From Oscillospiraceae bacterium (GTDB lineage: Bacteria > Bacillota_A > Clostridia > Oscillospirales > Oscillospiraceae), in contig JAETOP010000061.1 in NCBI GenBank assembly GCA_021771675.1, positions 1 to 22,913 on the forward strand: a stretch of DNA of 22,913 bases, in the 5' to 3' direction. A model generated the notes under the pieces. The model made no database searches. It was not told the origin of the DNA and saw only the letters and a program-made list of their open reading frames with translations. Positions 1 through 7,634 of the stretch are shown here, in pieces (the first letter of the stretch is position 1; every line of letters begins with the position of its first letter). The translations under genes and the position numbers were made by a program.

Positions 1-102
1 ATTCAGGCCGCTTCCAAAGTGCGCTCTTCTCAGGGCCTGCTCCTGCATATCTTTGGCCGCATTGCGTTCGCAATGTTTACCATTGCTTTTTGGAAAATTT
101 AA
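1..102 (+). CDS. Possible C-terminal end of a truncated hydrophobic protein
   Basis: The first plus frame is open from the window edge to a TAA at 100-102 and encodes 33 residues with a hydrophobic tail (LLLHIFGRIAFAMFTIAFWK). This could be the last membrane segment of a protein that starts outside the window. It is too short to recognise, and a chance open frame or part of a dispersed repeat is equally possible. Confidence 0.2.
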   Translation: MQAASKVRSSQGLLLHIFGRIAFAMFTIAFWKI

Positions 103-106
103 CCCT

Positions 107-150
107 TGATTCGCATCTTATATCTCATATCCTATATCTTATATCTTTTC
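107..150. repeat. AT-rich TATATC-type repeat tract
   Basis: Near-tandem copies of a 7-8 base unit (cttatat/ctcatat/cctatat) lie just upstream of the MocR-type gene. The same kind of tract forms the outer ends of the palindromic elements near 16545-16570, 16855-16884 and 18145-18172, so this may be a leftover end of such an element. No clear promoter was identified in it. Confidence 0.5.
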
Positions 151-167
151 AGGAAGGGGGAGTGTCC

Positions 168-1547
168 ATGCTGACCTATGAACTGAAAAAGGCCCCGGGG
201 GTGCCTCTGTATGAGGCCCTCTATCGGTGCATCCGGCAGGACATTCTGGACGGCGCCCTGAAACCCGGGGAAAAGCTGCCCTCCAAGCGGGCTCTGGCTC
301 AGCACCTGGAGCTGGGGAAAATCACCGTAGAGGCCGCTTACGCCCAGCTTCTGGATCAGGGCTACATCCGCTCTCAGGAGAAGGTGGGCTATTTTGTGGA
401 GACGGTGGAGCGGCCCCTACCCTTAAGCGCTCCTGTTTCCGCTCCACAGCAGAGGGAGCCTGCCCAGCAGCCCCTGCTGGACCTCACCGCCAATGGCACC
501 GGTCACTTTCCCTTCTCCGTATGGAGCCGCCTCCAGCGGGAGATCATTCTCGATTATGACCGGCAGCTCCTGCTTCCTCTGCCCAACCAGGGCATCCCGG
601 AGCTGCGCAGGGCCATCGCCCATCACCTGGCCACCTTCCGGGGAATCACGGTGGACCCGGAGAACATCCTCATCGGCGCGGGCACCGACTTCCTGTACAA
701 TCTGCTCATCCAGCTTTTGGGCAGGGATAAAACCTACGCCGTGGAGGAGCCGGGCTACGGTAAAATTCAAAAAATCTACGATGCCAATGGGGTGAACCGA
801 ATCAGCGTCCCTATGGATGGCCTTGGGGTAATTCCGGAATCCCTTGGGGATGCCCAGGTGCTCCACATCTCCCCATCCCACCATTTCCCCACCGGTCTGG
901 TCACCCCCCTGAGCCGCCGCCAGGAACTGCTCCGCTGGGCGGGGGACGCCAACTGGATCATCGAGGACGACTACGACTCCGAGTTCCGTTTTGCCTGTCA
1001 CCCCCTGCCCGCCCTGCAAAGCATGGCTCCGGAGCGGGTGATCTACATCAATTCCTTTTCCAAGAGTCTGGCTCCTTCCATCCGCATCAGCTATGTGGTG
1101 CTGCCCCCCCGGCTGATGGAGCAGTTCCGCAGCCGCCTGGGCTTTTACGGCTGCACCGTGCCCAGCTTCGAGCAGCATACCCTGGCCCGGTTTCTCAGCG
1201 GAGGGCATTTTGAAAAGCACATCAACCGGATGCGCCGGTTTTACCAGAAACGCCGGAACCTGGTGGTGGATGCCCTGTCCCGGTGCGCCGCAGCGGACAA
1301 GCTCACCATCCTGGAGCAGGATGCAGGGCTCCATTTTCTGCTGCAGGTGGATACCCAGTGGTCGGATGACCGCCTGACTCGCTGGCTTCTGGAGCAGGGC
1401 ATCCGGATTCAGGCGCTGAGCAGCTTTTACCACGACCGGCCTCCGGGGGATTTGCACTGCTTGGTGGTAAACTACTCCGGCCTGGAGGAAGCCCGTCTGG
1501 AAGAAGCCCTGGGCAGGCTGGAGGAAACCATAGTCCGTCTTCCTTAA
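168..1547 (+). CDS. MocR/PdxR-family transcriptional regulator (GntR HTH + aminotransferase domain)
   Basis: A 459-residue protein of the chimeric MocR family. Residues about 1-78 form a GntR winged helix (GEKLPSKRALAQHLELGKITV). A proline-rich linker covers about 80-105, and a fold-type I aminotransferase domain fills the rest. The PLP site is visible: EDDYDSEF near 267-273 and the Schiff-base lysine in NSFSKSLAPS (K299). In this family the aminotransferase domain usually senses PLP or a PLP-amino acid adduct and does not catalyse transamination. Family members commonly control vitamin B6, GABA or amino acid genes. The start at 168 is chosen because GGAAGGGGG lies just upstream; an in-frame upstream extension to position 90 lacks a ribosome binding site and runs through the repeat tract. 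No pyridoxine genes are nearby, so the target is unknown; the next gene has its own promoter in the short gap and is a candidate. Confidence 0.93.
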   Translation: MLTYELKKAPGVPLYEALYRCIRQDILDGALKPGEKLPSKRALAQHLELGKITVEAAYAQLLDQGYIRSQEKVGYFVETVERPLPLSAPVSAPQQREPAQQPLLDLTANGTGHFPFSVWSRLQREIILDYDRQLLLPLPNQGIPELRRAIAHHLATFRGITVDPENILIGAGTDFLYNLLIQLLGRDKTYAVEEPGYGKIQKIYDANGVNRISVPMDGLGVIPESLGDAQVLHISPSHHFPTGLVTPLSRRQELLRWAGDANWIIEDDYDSEFRFACHPLPALQSMAPERVIYINSFSKSLAPSIRISYVVLPPRLMEQFRSRLGFYGCTVPSFEQHTLARFLSGGHFEKHINRMRRFYQKRRNLVVDALSRCAAADKLTILEQDAGLHFLLQVDTQWSDDRLTRWLLEQGIRIQALSSFYHDRPPGDLHCLVVNYSGLEEARLEEALGRLEETIVRLP

Positions 1548-1562
1548 ACTTCCAATTCCCGC

Positions 1563-1591
1563 TTGCAATCGGAGGAAGTTACAATTATAAT
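1563..1591 (+). promoter_or_regulatory. Sigma-A-type promoter for the ADP-ribosylglycohydrolase-like gene
   Basis: TTGCAA at 1563-1568 and TATAAT at 1586-1591 are separated by exactly 17 bases. They lie between the MocR-type gene and the next start codon at 1629. The hexamer AATTAT occurs at 1583-1588, over the -10, and again at 1599-1604, a 16-base period. Direct repeats are a known style of MocR/PdxR operator, but regulation by the neighbour is inference. Confidence 0.65.
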
Positions 1592-1628
1592 AAATGGTAA
1601 TTATCGCAAGAAGGATGGGGGGACAGCG

Positions 1629-2732
1629 ATGCGGCTCAGTCAGGCGGCCTACCGGGGGTGCTTGTTGGGAATGGCGGTGGGAGATGCCATGGGGTATCCC
1701 GTGGATTCTCTGCGCCTCTCCGAAATCCGGGAGAACTATGGCCCCAATGGTCTTTTGGGCTATGACCTGGCCAATGGCTATGCAGACGTGACCTCCTATA
1801 CCCAGCTGGCCGCCTTCACCTGCAACGGTCTGCTCATCGCCCTGACCCGGGGACAGATGATGGGGAGAATGGCCCCGCTGGTAAAATATGTGGGGCTGTC
1901 CAGCCGGGAGTGGATGGCCTCCCAGCGTCCCTGGGGCAGACCGGAGCGCACTTTCTGCTGGCTCCTCCGCCGCCCGGACATCTGCCACCGCTACTGCATG
2001 GACACCCGGATGATGGACACCCTGGGTCGGGAGACCTTGGGCACCCTGGAGGCCCCGGTGAATCATTTCACCACCCCAGGCAGCCTGACCACCGCCATCG
2101 GCGTGGGACTGTTCTTCCATCCGGATCGGATGAAGCAGCCGGAGCTGGATCGGCTGGGGGCGGAGACGGTGGCCCTGACCCACGGGGGGCCCCTGGCCTT
2201 TCTCTCCGGGGCGGCCCTGGCCCATATGATCAGCCGGTCCCTGTATCAGCCCCAGCTTTCCCTGCGGCAGCTGACGCTGGAAACCGTGCAGATGCTCTGC
2301 ACCCAGTTCGCCTCCCAGTACCCCGCTCAGTGCACGGAGCTCACTACCCTGCTCCGGCTGGCAGTGTCCATGGAAAGCGATGTGAGTCTCGCCACCTGGG
2401 ACGTGATGGAGAAGCTCCACTGCGACAGCGCCGCCCAGGTACTTGCCGGAGCGATTTACGCCTGCATGGCCGGGGGTGAGGAATTCGACTCCTCCATGAT
2501 TATCGCCGTGAATCATTCCGGCCGCAGCGCCGCCGTGGGGGCCGTTGCCGGCGCTCTGCTGGGTCTGCGCCAGGGGGAGATTGCCCTGCCGGATTTCTAC
2601 CTGGAGTGTCTGGAACCCGCCGATACCCTCCGGGAGCTGGCCGACGACCTGTGGACCGGCTGCCCCATGGAATTGGGCAACCGCCTCTTCGACGCCGACT
2701 GGGACCACAAATACGTCCACGGCGGAAAATAA
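1629..2732 (+). CDS. ADP-ribosylglycohydrolase-fold protein lacking the metal-binding motifs (probable pseudoenzyme)
   Basis: A 367-residue protein with the opening signature of the ADP-ribosylglycohydrolase (DraG/ARH) family, YRGCLLGMAVGDAMGYPVDS (residues 8-27), and an all-alpha layout of usual length. Active members bind two Mg ions through a DDT motif after the first helices and a GDSDT-type motif near the C-terminus. Here the first position reads DVTSYTQLAAF (about 53-63), with SYT in place of DDT. The second reads NHSGRSAAVGAVAGALLG (about 295-312), with GRSA where GDSDT is expected. Both metal-binding Asp sets are therefore missing while the fold signature is kept, which suggests a non-hydrolytic binding role or a different reaction. 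The start at 1629 is preceded by a purine-rich AAGGATGGGGGG; upstream alternatives overlap the promoter. The gene follows a MocR-type regulator and ends at a strong terminator. Confidence 0.88.
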   Translation: MRLSQAAYRGCLLGMAVGDAMGYPVDSLRLSEIRENYGPNGLLGYDLANGYADVTSYTQLAAFTCNGLLIALTRGQMMGRMAPLVKYVGLSSREWMASQRPWGRPERTFCWLLRRPDICHRYCMDTRMMDTLGRETLGTLEAPVNHFTTPGSLTTAIGVGLFFHPDRMKQPELDRLGAETVALTHGGPLAFLSGAALAHMISRSLYQPQLSLRQLTLETVQMLCTQFASQYPAQCTELTTLLRLAVSMESDVSLATWDVMEKLHCDSAAQVLAGAIYACMAGGEEFDSSMIIAVNHSGRSAAVGAVAGALLGLRQGEIALPDFYLECLEPADTLRELADDLWTGCPMELGNRLFDADWDHKYVHGGK

Positions 2733-2734
2733 GT

Positions 2735-2774
2735 AAAATCCCGGTCAAAGCCAGGCTTTGACCGGGATTTTTTG
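2735..2774 (+). terminator. Rho-independent terminator after the ADP-ribosylglycohydrolase-like gene
   Basis: A near-perfect stem starts 3 bases after the stop codon. Its arms are AATCCCGGTCAAAG and CTTTGACCGGGATT, the loop is very short, and a run of six T follows. Confidence 0.92.
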
Positions 2775-2782
2775 ATATAAAA

Positions 2783-2854
2783 TTATCCTCTTGCGGCGTT
2801 CTGACCGGCAATCCGGCCATGGGTGCCCGCAAAGCCGATGGAGTTGCCGGCGCA
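2783..2854 (-). pseudogene. C-terminal remnant of an FAD-dependent fumarate reductase/flavocytochrome-type protein
   Basis: Read on the minus strand, 23 codons before a TAA (2783-2785) encode CAGNSIGFAGTHGRIAG followed by QNAARG. This is the typical C-terminus of fumarate reductase/flavocytochrome c-type FAD proteins, in which the last flavin-binding segment reads roughly GNS-x-FA-x-T-x-GRIAG-x-NAA. The similarity stops abruptly near 2855, where unrelated plus-strand coding sequence begins, so the rest of the gene was deleted by a rearrangement. The remnant is too short to act. The identification rests on motif recognition alone. Confidence 0.6.
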
Positions 2855-2856
2855 GG

Positions 2857-3216
2857 GTGGAGGAAACCCTGGACCTGTGGGAGGACGAGCCGGAAACCAT
2901 CCGCCCCCGGGGCGGCAAAACTTTCATTTTGACGGACAGCTTCTGCGAGGGAGCGGCGGAGTCCTTTGCTTTGCTGTCCAAAAAGGAGGGTCGGGCCAGG
3001 CTCATTGGCCGGGCCACCAGAGGCGCCCTGGACTACGCCGGAATAATCTCCGTCCGGCTCTCCGACACCATTACCTTCACCTACCCCATGAGCATCACCC
3101 GGGAGGCCCGGGACGGCCGGGGCTTCCAGGGAAAAGGCGTCCAGCCGGATGTGTACATCCCCTTCACTCCCGCCGAATGCACCGGGGATGTCATCCTCAA
3201 TCACGCCATTCTTTAA
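2857..3216 (+). pseudogene. C-terminal fragment of an S41-family (C-terminal processing/tricorn-like) peptidase
   Basis: The plus frame from about 2857 to a TAA at 3214-3216 encodes about 119 residues resembling the end of an S41 peptidase domain. It has GGKTFILTDSFCEGAAESFA, then LIGRATRGALDYAG, a FTYPMS segment, and KGVQPDVYIPFTP, which matches the usual closing 'GkGv.PDv.ip.tp' motif. The N-terminal two thirds, including any PDZ or signal region, are missing: homology begins exactly where the minus-strand flavoprotein remnant ends. At the nucleophile position (usually S-A-x-E) the sequence reads G-A-A-E, so the catalytic Ser seems to be Gly, though subfamilies differ. There is no convincing start codon or ribosome binding site. 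It is best read as a truncated relic. Confidence 0.65.
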
Positions 3217-3455
3217 GTCACATCAGTAGCGAGCTTCGCTTCTGGAGGAGAAGAAAGGTGTCCCGAAAATTTTTTGAAAAAATAAGAATTTCCCTTTCAA
3301 TTTGTAGGTATCTATGATAAAATCAGTCATGGAAAGGTGTCGTGATTTTCCGAAAACGATTCTTTCGAAACAACGCTTGTAATGCAATTTACTGCGTTTT
3401 ATGTCGATTTTCCGTATAAAATATAACTTCAAATCTTTTTGCAAGAATATCACAT
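3217..3455. other. AT-rich gap without a recognisable gene
   Basis: This stretch between two gene relics is AT-rich, with short homopolymer runs. A minus-strand open frame covering it has a lysine/phenylalanine-rich, low-complexity composition, no ribosome binding site and no recognisable motif. TATGATAAAAT near 3312-3322 could be a -10 box but lacks a clear -35 partner. Confidence 0.4.
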
Positions 3456-3560
3456 ATGGCCAGAACATCTACAAAAGAAAATAAAAACATATATCATAAA
3501 ACCAGAGAGACATTGCAACTGACAAGAGAACAAATGTCGTATACTTTTTCCACGGTATTA
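3456..3560 (+). pseudogene. Frameshifted 5' remnant of a small XRE-type helix-turn-helix regulator
   Basis: From ATG at 3456 the frame reads MARTSTKENKNIY followed by HKTRETLQLTREQMS. This closely resembles the start of a family of clostridial XRE-like regulators beginning roughly MARKSTKENKxIYQxTREELxLTREEAS. After about residue 28 the similarity stops. A GITP tetrapeptide, where the family has GI(S/T)PERIEKIE, appears in a shifted frame near 3559-3570. The frame stays open to 4130, but that extension is antisense to the permease gene and not protein-like. The family assignment is from memory of the motif only. Confidence 0.4.
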
Positions 3561-3813
3561 CCCCCATGTATTCAGAATACGGCACGGATCTCCTTTTACA
3601 GTTATTTTACTGTACGTTCTTTTGTCTTGAAGACTGAACAATTCGTGGTTCAACGGAAGAGCCAATATCAATTTTTCGAGCGGGGTATAACCCCAAAGCC
3701 CTATTCGACGTATTGCCGCAGTTCCACTATACCACACCTGCCAATGTTGCTGCAACCTTATTCATTTCATTTATTGTGGTGCTGTACTAGCATGATTATT
3801 TTTCGGCACGCTG

Positions 3814-3845
3814 AAACTGCCTCACCTTTTACGGTGAGGCAGTTT
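3814..3845 (-). terminator. Terminator at the end of the sugar ABC operon
   Basis: A perfect 13-bp stem (AAACTGCCTCACC at 3814-3826 with its complement at 3833-3845) has a 6-base loop. It lies 9 bases beyond the stop codon of the last permease gene. T or A runs on both sides make it plausible in either direction. Confidence 0.88.
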
Positions 3846-3853
3846 TTGCGAAA

Positions 3854-4873
3854 TCAATCTTTTTTCCGGAATCGGGCGAAAATAGCCTGGAGGACGATGA
3901 AGAAGCACAGCAGAATGGCAGTGACCACATTGGGCCAGGCGGAGCTGAGCTTGCCGTTGGTCTTCACCAAGCTGGAGATGGTGCCGTTGATCAGCACGCC
4001 GAAGAAGGAGCCGATCACATTTCCCACGCCGCCGGTGAGCAGGGTACCGCCAATGACGGCGGAGGAAATGGCATCCATTTCCAGGCCCAGGGCCTGCCGG
4101 GTAGTGCCGCACATGGTGTTGAGCACATAGCAGATGGCGCCGATGGAGGTGAGGAGGGAGCACATCACATGGGCCTTGAACCGGGTCTTCTTCACATCCA
4201 GGCCCATCAGGGCGGCGCTCTGCTGGTTGCCGCCCACGGCGTAGAGGCTGCGGCCAAACCTGGTGTAGCGCAGAATCAGGAAGGTGGCGATCAGCACCAC
4301 AATGGCGATGATCACATAAATGGACACGTTGGGAACCATGAGCTTGCCCTTTTTGTTCAGGTAAGCGCCGATCTGGAAGGGCATGTTGAACTTCATGGTG
4401 GACAGCTTCGTCATCAGCGCACTCTTGGTGACGGACACCTGCTGGGTGGAGATCACCGCCGTCATGCCCCGGGCAAAGAACATACCCGCCATGGTGACGA
4501 TGAAGGGCTGGATTTCCAGATACCCGATGAAATAGCCCTGAACCATGCCGAACACCAGGCCGATGAGGAGCATCAGCGGCAGCAGTACCAGTGCGGGCAG
4601 CCCCCACTTCTCCACACCCACGGCCATGAACATGCACTCCATGGCAATCAGAGCGCCCACGGAGATGTCGATTCCGCCGGTAATCATCACCGCCGTCATG
4701 CCGCAGACCACGCAGATCAGACCGGCGTTATTTTTCAGAATGTCCAGAAACACCTGAAGCTTGGTAAATCCCTTATCCGCATAGGCAATGCAGCCGGAGG
4801 CATACATCACCACAAACAGCCCAATGGTGAGCATCAGCAGGATGGAATTACTATTCATCTTTTTCTTTGTCAT
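3854..4873 (-). CDS. yjfF: Sugar ABC transporter permease, YjfF type
   Basis: A 339-residue membrane permease of the RbsC/AraH/XylH class (ABC-2 importer family for mono- and furanose sugars). Many hydrophobic helices are visible from residue 10 onward. The conserved cytoplasmic segment reads TRFGRSLYAVGGNQQSAALMG, and the family glycine-rich closing segment reads SAVIGGTLLTGGVGNVIGS. In E. coli the homologous gene is the second permease of ytfQRT-yjfF, which imports galactofuranose. The gene order here is identical, so orthology of the system is likely, although substrate range may differ. It starts with ATGA overlap on the preceding permease (4 bases) and has AAGGAGG 10 bases upstream. It is the last gene of the operon, with a terminator just beyond. 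Confidence 0.93.
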   Translation of the reverse strand: MTKKKMNSNSILLMLTIGLFVVMYASGCIAYADKGFTKLQVFLDILKNNAGLICVVCGMTAVMITGGIDISVGALIAMECMFMAVGVEKWGLPALVLLPLMLLIGLVFGMVQGYFIGYLEIQPFIVTMAGMFFARGMTAVISTQQVSVTKSALMTKLSTMKFNMPFQIGAYLNKKGKLMVPNVSIYVIIAIVVLIATFLILRYTRFGRSLYAVGGNQQSAALMGLDVKKTRFKAHVMCSLLTSIGAICYVLNTMCGTTRQALGLEMDAISSAVIGGTLLTGGVGNVIGSFFGVLINGTISSLVKTNGKLSSAWPNVVTAILLCFFIVLQAIFARFRKKD

Positions 4874-5946
4874 GACGCATGTACCTCCTTGCCGGACTCC
4901 AGCTGCTTGGCAGCCCCACGCTTTTTCATGTAGGCCTTCACCACCGGAGACTGGATGGTCACAATGGCGATGACGATGATGGCCTTGAACACCGGGGCCT
5001 GGGCGGAGGAAACGCCCAGCGCATACAGCGTGGTGGTGATGGCTTGGATGGTATAGGCGCCGATGATGGAGCCGGACAGCCGGAATTTGCCGCCGCCCAG
5101 GCTGTTGCCGCCCAGAGCTACCGCCAAAATGGCGTCCATCTCAAGGTTCAATCCGATGTTGTTGGTATCAGCGGAGTAGATGCGGCTGGTGGCCACGATG
5201 CCTGCGATGCCCGCAAACAATCCGCAGACCACGTAGCACAGGAAGATGATGGCCGCAGACTTATAGCCGGAGATTCTGGCCGCATCCTTGTTGATGCCCA
5301 CCGCCTGGACGTAGGTGCCCATGGCGGTGTATTTCAGCACCAGAGCAGTGACCAGCACACAGCAGGCGGTAATCAGCATGGGGGTGGGGAAAATCCAGGT
5401 GTAACCGCCGAACATCTTGAAGCTCTCCACGTTCACGTAGACAATGGCGCTGTTGCACAGCAGCAGCCCGATGGCCCGTCCGGCGGAGAAGAGAATTAAG
5501 GTAGCAACCATTGGCTGAATTTTCAGGAATGCCACCAGCATTCCGTTGAAGGCGCCGCACAGGCACGCCACCAGGATGCCCGCCAGCACGCCCACCCACA
5601 AAGGAACGGCATAGCTGTTGACGTTCACGTTGCCGAAGCCCGCCAGCAGCACACAGCACACGCCGCCTGCCAGGGACATGACGGAACCCACGGAAATATC
5701 CGTACCGGCGGAGGCGGAGACCACCAGGGTCATGCCGATGGCCAGGATGGCCGCCTCGCTGCCTCGGTTGAGAATGTCGATCAGCCGGCCGTAGAGGATG
5801 CCCTGATTGTTGATGGAAATGGTGAAGAAATTATAGAACGGGTTCCCATGGGCCACATCATAGACAATGTTGATGAGCATCACCAGCATCATGGAGAACA
5901 GCGGGAGAAACAGCTGTTTCTGGGTGAGTTTCTTTAATTTTGTCAT
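4870..5946 (-). CDS. ytfT: Sugar ABC transporter permease, YtfT type
   Basis: A 358-residue multi-helix permease of the RbsC class that pairs with the YjfF-type protein to form a heterodimeric channel. Diagnostic segments are GMTLVVSASAGTDISVGSVM in the N-terminal half, the coupling-region YTAMGTYVQAVGINKDAARI, and MDAILAVALGGNSLGGG near the C-terminal third. The start at 5946 follows GGAGGG with an 8-base spacer; this ribosome binding site lies inside the end of the ATPase gene, whose stop codon is 4 bases upstream, which implies tight coupling. A start 18 bases further upstream is possible but would overlap the ATPase stop. The gene overlaps the next permease by 4 bases. It matches the third position of the ytfQ-ytfR-ytfT-yjfF order. 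Confidence 0.93.
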   Translation of the reverse strand: MTKLKKLTQKQLFLPLFSMMLVMLINIVYDVAHGNPFYNFFTISINNQGILYGRLIDILNRGSEAAILAIGMTLVVSASAGTDISVGSVMSLAGGVCCVLLAGFGNVNVNSYAVPLWVGVLAGILVACLCGAFNGMLVAFLKIQPMVATLILFSAGRAIGLLLCNSAIVYVNVESFKMFGGYTWIFPTPMLITACCVLVTALVLKYTAMGTYVQAVGINKDAARISGYKSAAIIFLCYVVCGLFAGIAGIVATSRIYSADTNNIGLNLEMDAILAVALGGNSLGGGKFRLSGSIIGAYTIQAITTTLYALGVSSAQAPVFKAIIVIAIVTIQSPVVKAYMKKRGAAKQLESGKEVHAS

Positions 5947-5950
5947 GGGT

Positions 5951-7456
5951 TTATCCCTCCGCAATGGTCTTCATGACCAGTTCCTGGGTCATTTCGCCGC
6001 TGAGCTCGCCCACCTTGGCCCCGTCCCGCAGAACAGCCAGGCGGTTGCAGGTCCGAAGCATCTCTTCAATCTCCGAGGAGATGAACAGAACACCCTTGCC
6101 CTCCTGGGCCAGCTTGATTACCAGCTTCTGGATTTCCGTCTTGGTGCCCACATCGATGCCCCGGGTGGGCTCGTCCAGAATCAGAAAATCCGGGTCGGTG
6201 GCCAGCCACCGGGCGATGATAACCTTCTGCTGATTGCCGCCGGAGAGCTGCTTCACGGGAGTTTCCCGGCTGGCAGTTTTGATTTGCAGCAACTCGATGA
6301 AGTGGTCAGCGATCTCCTCCTGCTCCTTCATGGGAATCAGCTTGGTCATGCCCCGGCGGGCCTGCATGGCCAGGATGATGTTCTCCCGGACGCTGAGGTC
6401 GCCGATGATTCCCTCGGCCTTCCGGTCGTCGGGGAGCATTCCCATGCCCAGATTCATGGCGTCGATGGGATGCTTGATATGCACTTGCTGGCCCTTGACC
6501 CGGAGGGTGCCGGTCTGAGCCCTGTCCGCACCGTAGATGGCCCGGGCCAGCTCACTGCGGCCGGAGCCCAGCAGTCCGGTGAGGCCGATGACCTCACCCC
6601 GGGAGAGCTTCAGATCAAAGGGCTTGATCTTTCCGGCATGGCTCAGGCCCTGGGCATCGATCAGACATTCGCTGCCCACGTGAAGGCCGCCCTCAGGCTT
6701 GATGGAGGCCAGATCGTCGAAGTCCTTGCCCATCATGGCCGCAATCAGCTTCACCCGGGGCAGCTCGGCAATGGGGTACTCCCCCACCAGCTGGCCGTTG
6801 CGCAGCACGGTAATCCGGTCGCACACGGCGTAGACCTGCTCCAAAAAGTGGGTGACGAAGATGATGCCCACGCCCCGGTCCCGGAGCTGACGCATCAGAT
6901 TAAAGAGCTTCTCCACCTCGGTATCGTCCAGGGAGGAGGTTGGCTCGTCCAAAATCAGCACCTTGCAGTCCATATCCACCGCCCGGGCGATGGCGATCAT
7001 CTGCTGCAGCGCCAGAGAATATTCGTCCAAATTCCGGGTGACATCCACCGGAAGATTCATTTCATTCATCAGCTTCTGCGCCCGTTTTACCATTTCTTTT
7101 CGGTTGACGGTATGCAGCCTGGTCATCGGCTCCCGGCCGATAAAGAGGTTCTCCGCCACGCTCAGGTTGGGGCAGAGGTTTACCTCCTGATACACCGTGG
7201 AGATGCCCCGCTTCTGGGCCTCCAGGGTGTTGCGGTTCTTGACGGCCTCACCAATGCCGTCAATGTGAATTTCACCGGACTCAAAATTGTTGACGCCGGT
7301 GAGGCATTTAATCAACGTGGATTTCCCAGCGCCGTTTTCGCCCATCAGTGCGTGAATTTCCCCTCTGCGCAGGGTGAAATCCACGTGATCCAGCGCCTTC
7401 ACGCCGGGGAAGGTCATCGTGATGCCTCGCATCGTCAGAACAACCTGATTCTCCAT
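5951..7456 (-). CDS. ytfR: Sugar ABC transporter ATP-binding protein with two nucleotide-binding domains, YtfR type
   Basis: A 501-residue fused double ATPase of the RbsA/MglA/YtfR group, about the length of E. coli YtfR. Domain 1 (about 1-240) has Walker A GENGAGKST (39-47), a degenerate signature YSLALQQM (146-153), Walker B VLILDEPTSSLD and the H-loop FVTHF. Domain 2 (about 255-500) has a degenerate Walker A, GLLGSGRSELA, a good signature, LSGGNQQK, and Walker B FLILDEPTRGIDVG. This asymmetry is typical of the family. The start at 7456 is chosen over an upstream in-frame ATG at 7573: GGAAAG precedes it closely and the protein then begins with the family's usual MENxVVLxMRGITMTFPGV pattern. 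A 178-base gap with a hairpin separates it from the binding protein gene. Confidence 0.95.
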   Translation of the reverse strand: MENQVVLTMRGITMTFPGVKALDHVDFTLRRGEIHALMGENGAGKSTLIKCLTGVNNFESGEIHIDGIGEAVKNRNTLEAQKRGISTVYQEVNLCPNLSVAENLFIGREPMTRLHTVNRKEMVKRAQKLMNEMNLPVDVTRNLDEYSLALQQMIAIARAVDMDCKVLILDEPTSSLDDTEVEKLFNLMRQLRDRGVGIIFVTHFLEQVYAVCDRITVLRNGQLVGEYPIAELPRVKLIAAMMGKDFDDLASIKPEGGLHVGSECLIDAQGLSHAGKIKPFDLKLSRGEVIGLTGLLGSGRSELARAIYGADRAQTGTLRVKGQQVHIKHPIDAMNLGMGMLPDDRKAEGIIGDLSVRENIILAMQARRGMTKLIPMKEQEEIADHFIELLQIKTASRETPVKQLSGGNQQKVIIARWLATDPDFLILDEPTRGIDVGTKTEIQKLVIKLAQEGKGVLFISSEIEEMLRTCNRLAVLRDGAKVGELSGEMTQELVMKTIAEG

Positions 7457-7582
7457 CCACTTTCCACGTCCTTTCTGATGTATGAGAAATATTCCAAAGG
7501 TTCCTGTGCCCGAATCGCCATGGGGGAAAGATGACCTGCTCTCCGCTGGGCACTCCATAAACAGCAGCTCCATACAAACACC

Positions 7583-7616
7583 GAAAGGAAGAGGCCGCAG
7601 CGGCCCCTTCCCTTTC
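7583..7616 (-). promoter_or_regulatory. Intercistronic hairpin between binding-protein and ATPase genes
   Basis: A long imperfect stem (GAAAGGAAGAGGCCGC pairing with GCGGCCCCTTCCCTTTC) lies 18 bases after the binding-protein stop and over 120 bases before the ATPase start. Such hairpins in ABC importer operons usually stop most transcripts or protect the 3' end, so that binding protein is made in excess. There is no strong T run, so partial termination or mRNA stabilisation fits best. Confidence 0.7.
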
Positions 7617-7634
7617 AGTGGTTAACCAAAAATC

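Noticed and set aside
423..2720. 765-codon minus-strand open frame across the MocR-type and glycohydrolase-like genes
   Set aside because: It is antisense to two well-supported genes, with Gly/His/Gln-rich composition typical of a GC-rich shadow frame, and has no ribosome binding site.
3456..4130. 224-codon open frame continuing from the XRE-like start
   Set aside because: After about 28 codons the sequence no longer resembles the family, and the last 90 codons are antisense to the permease gene.
5867..7534. 555-codon plus-strand open frame opposite the ATPase gene
   Set aside because: The composition (Leu, His, Gly, Gln rich) is that of an antisense frame; the minus-strand gene has all ABC motifs.
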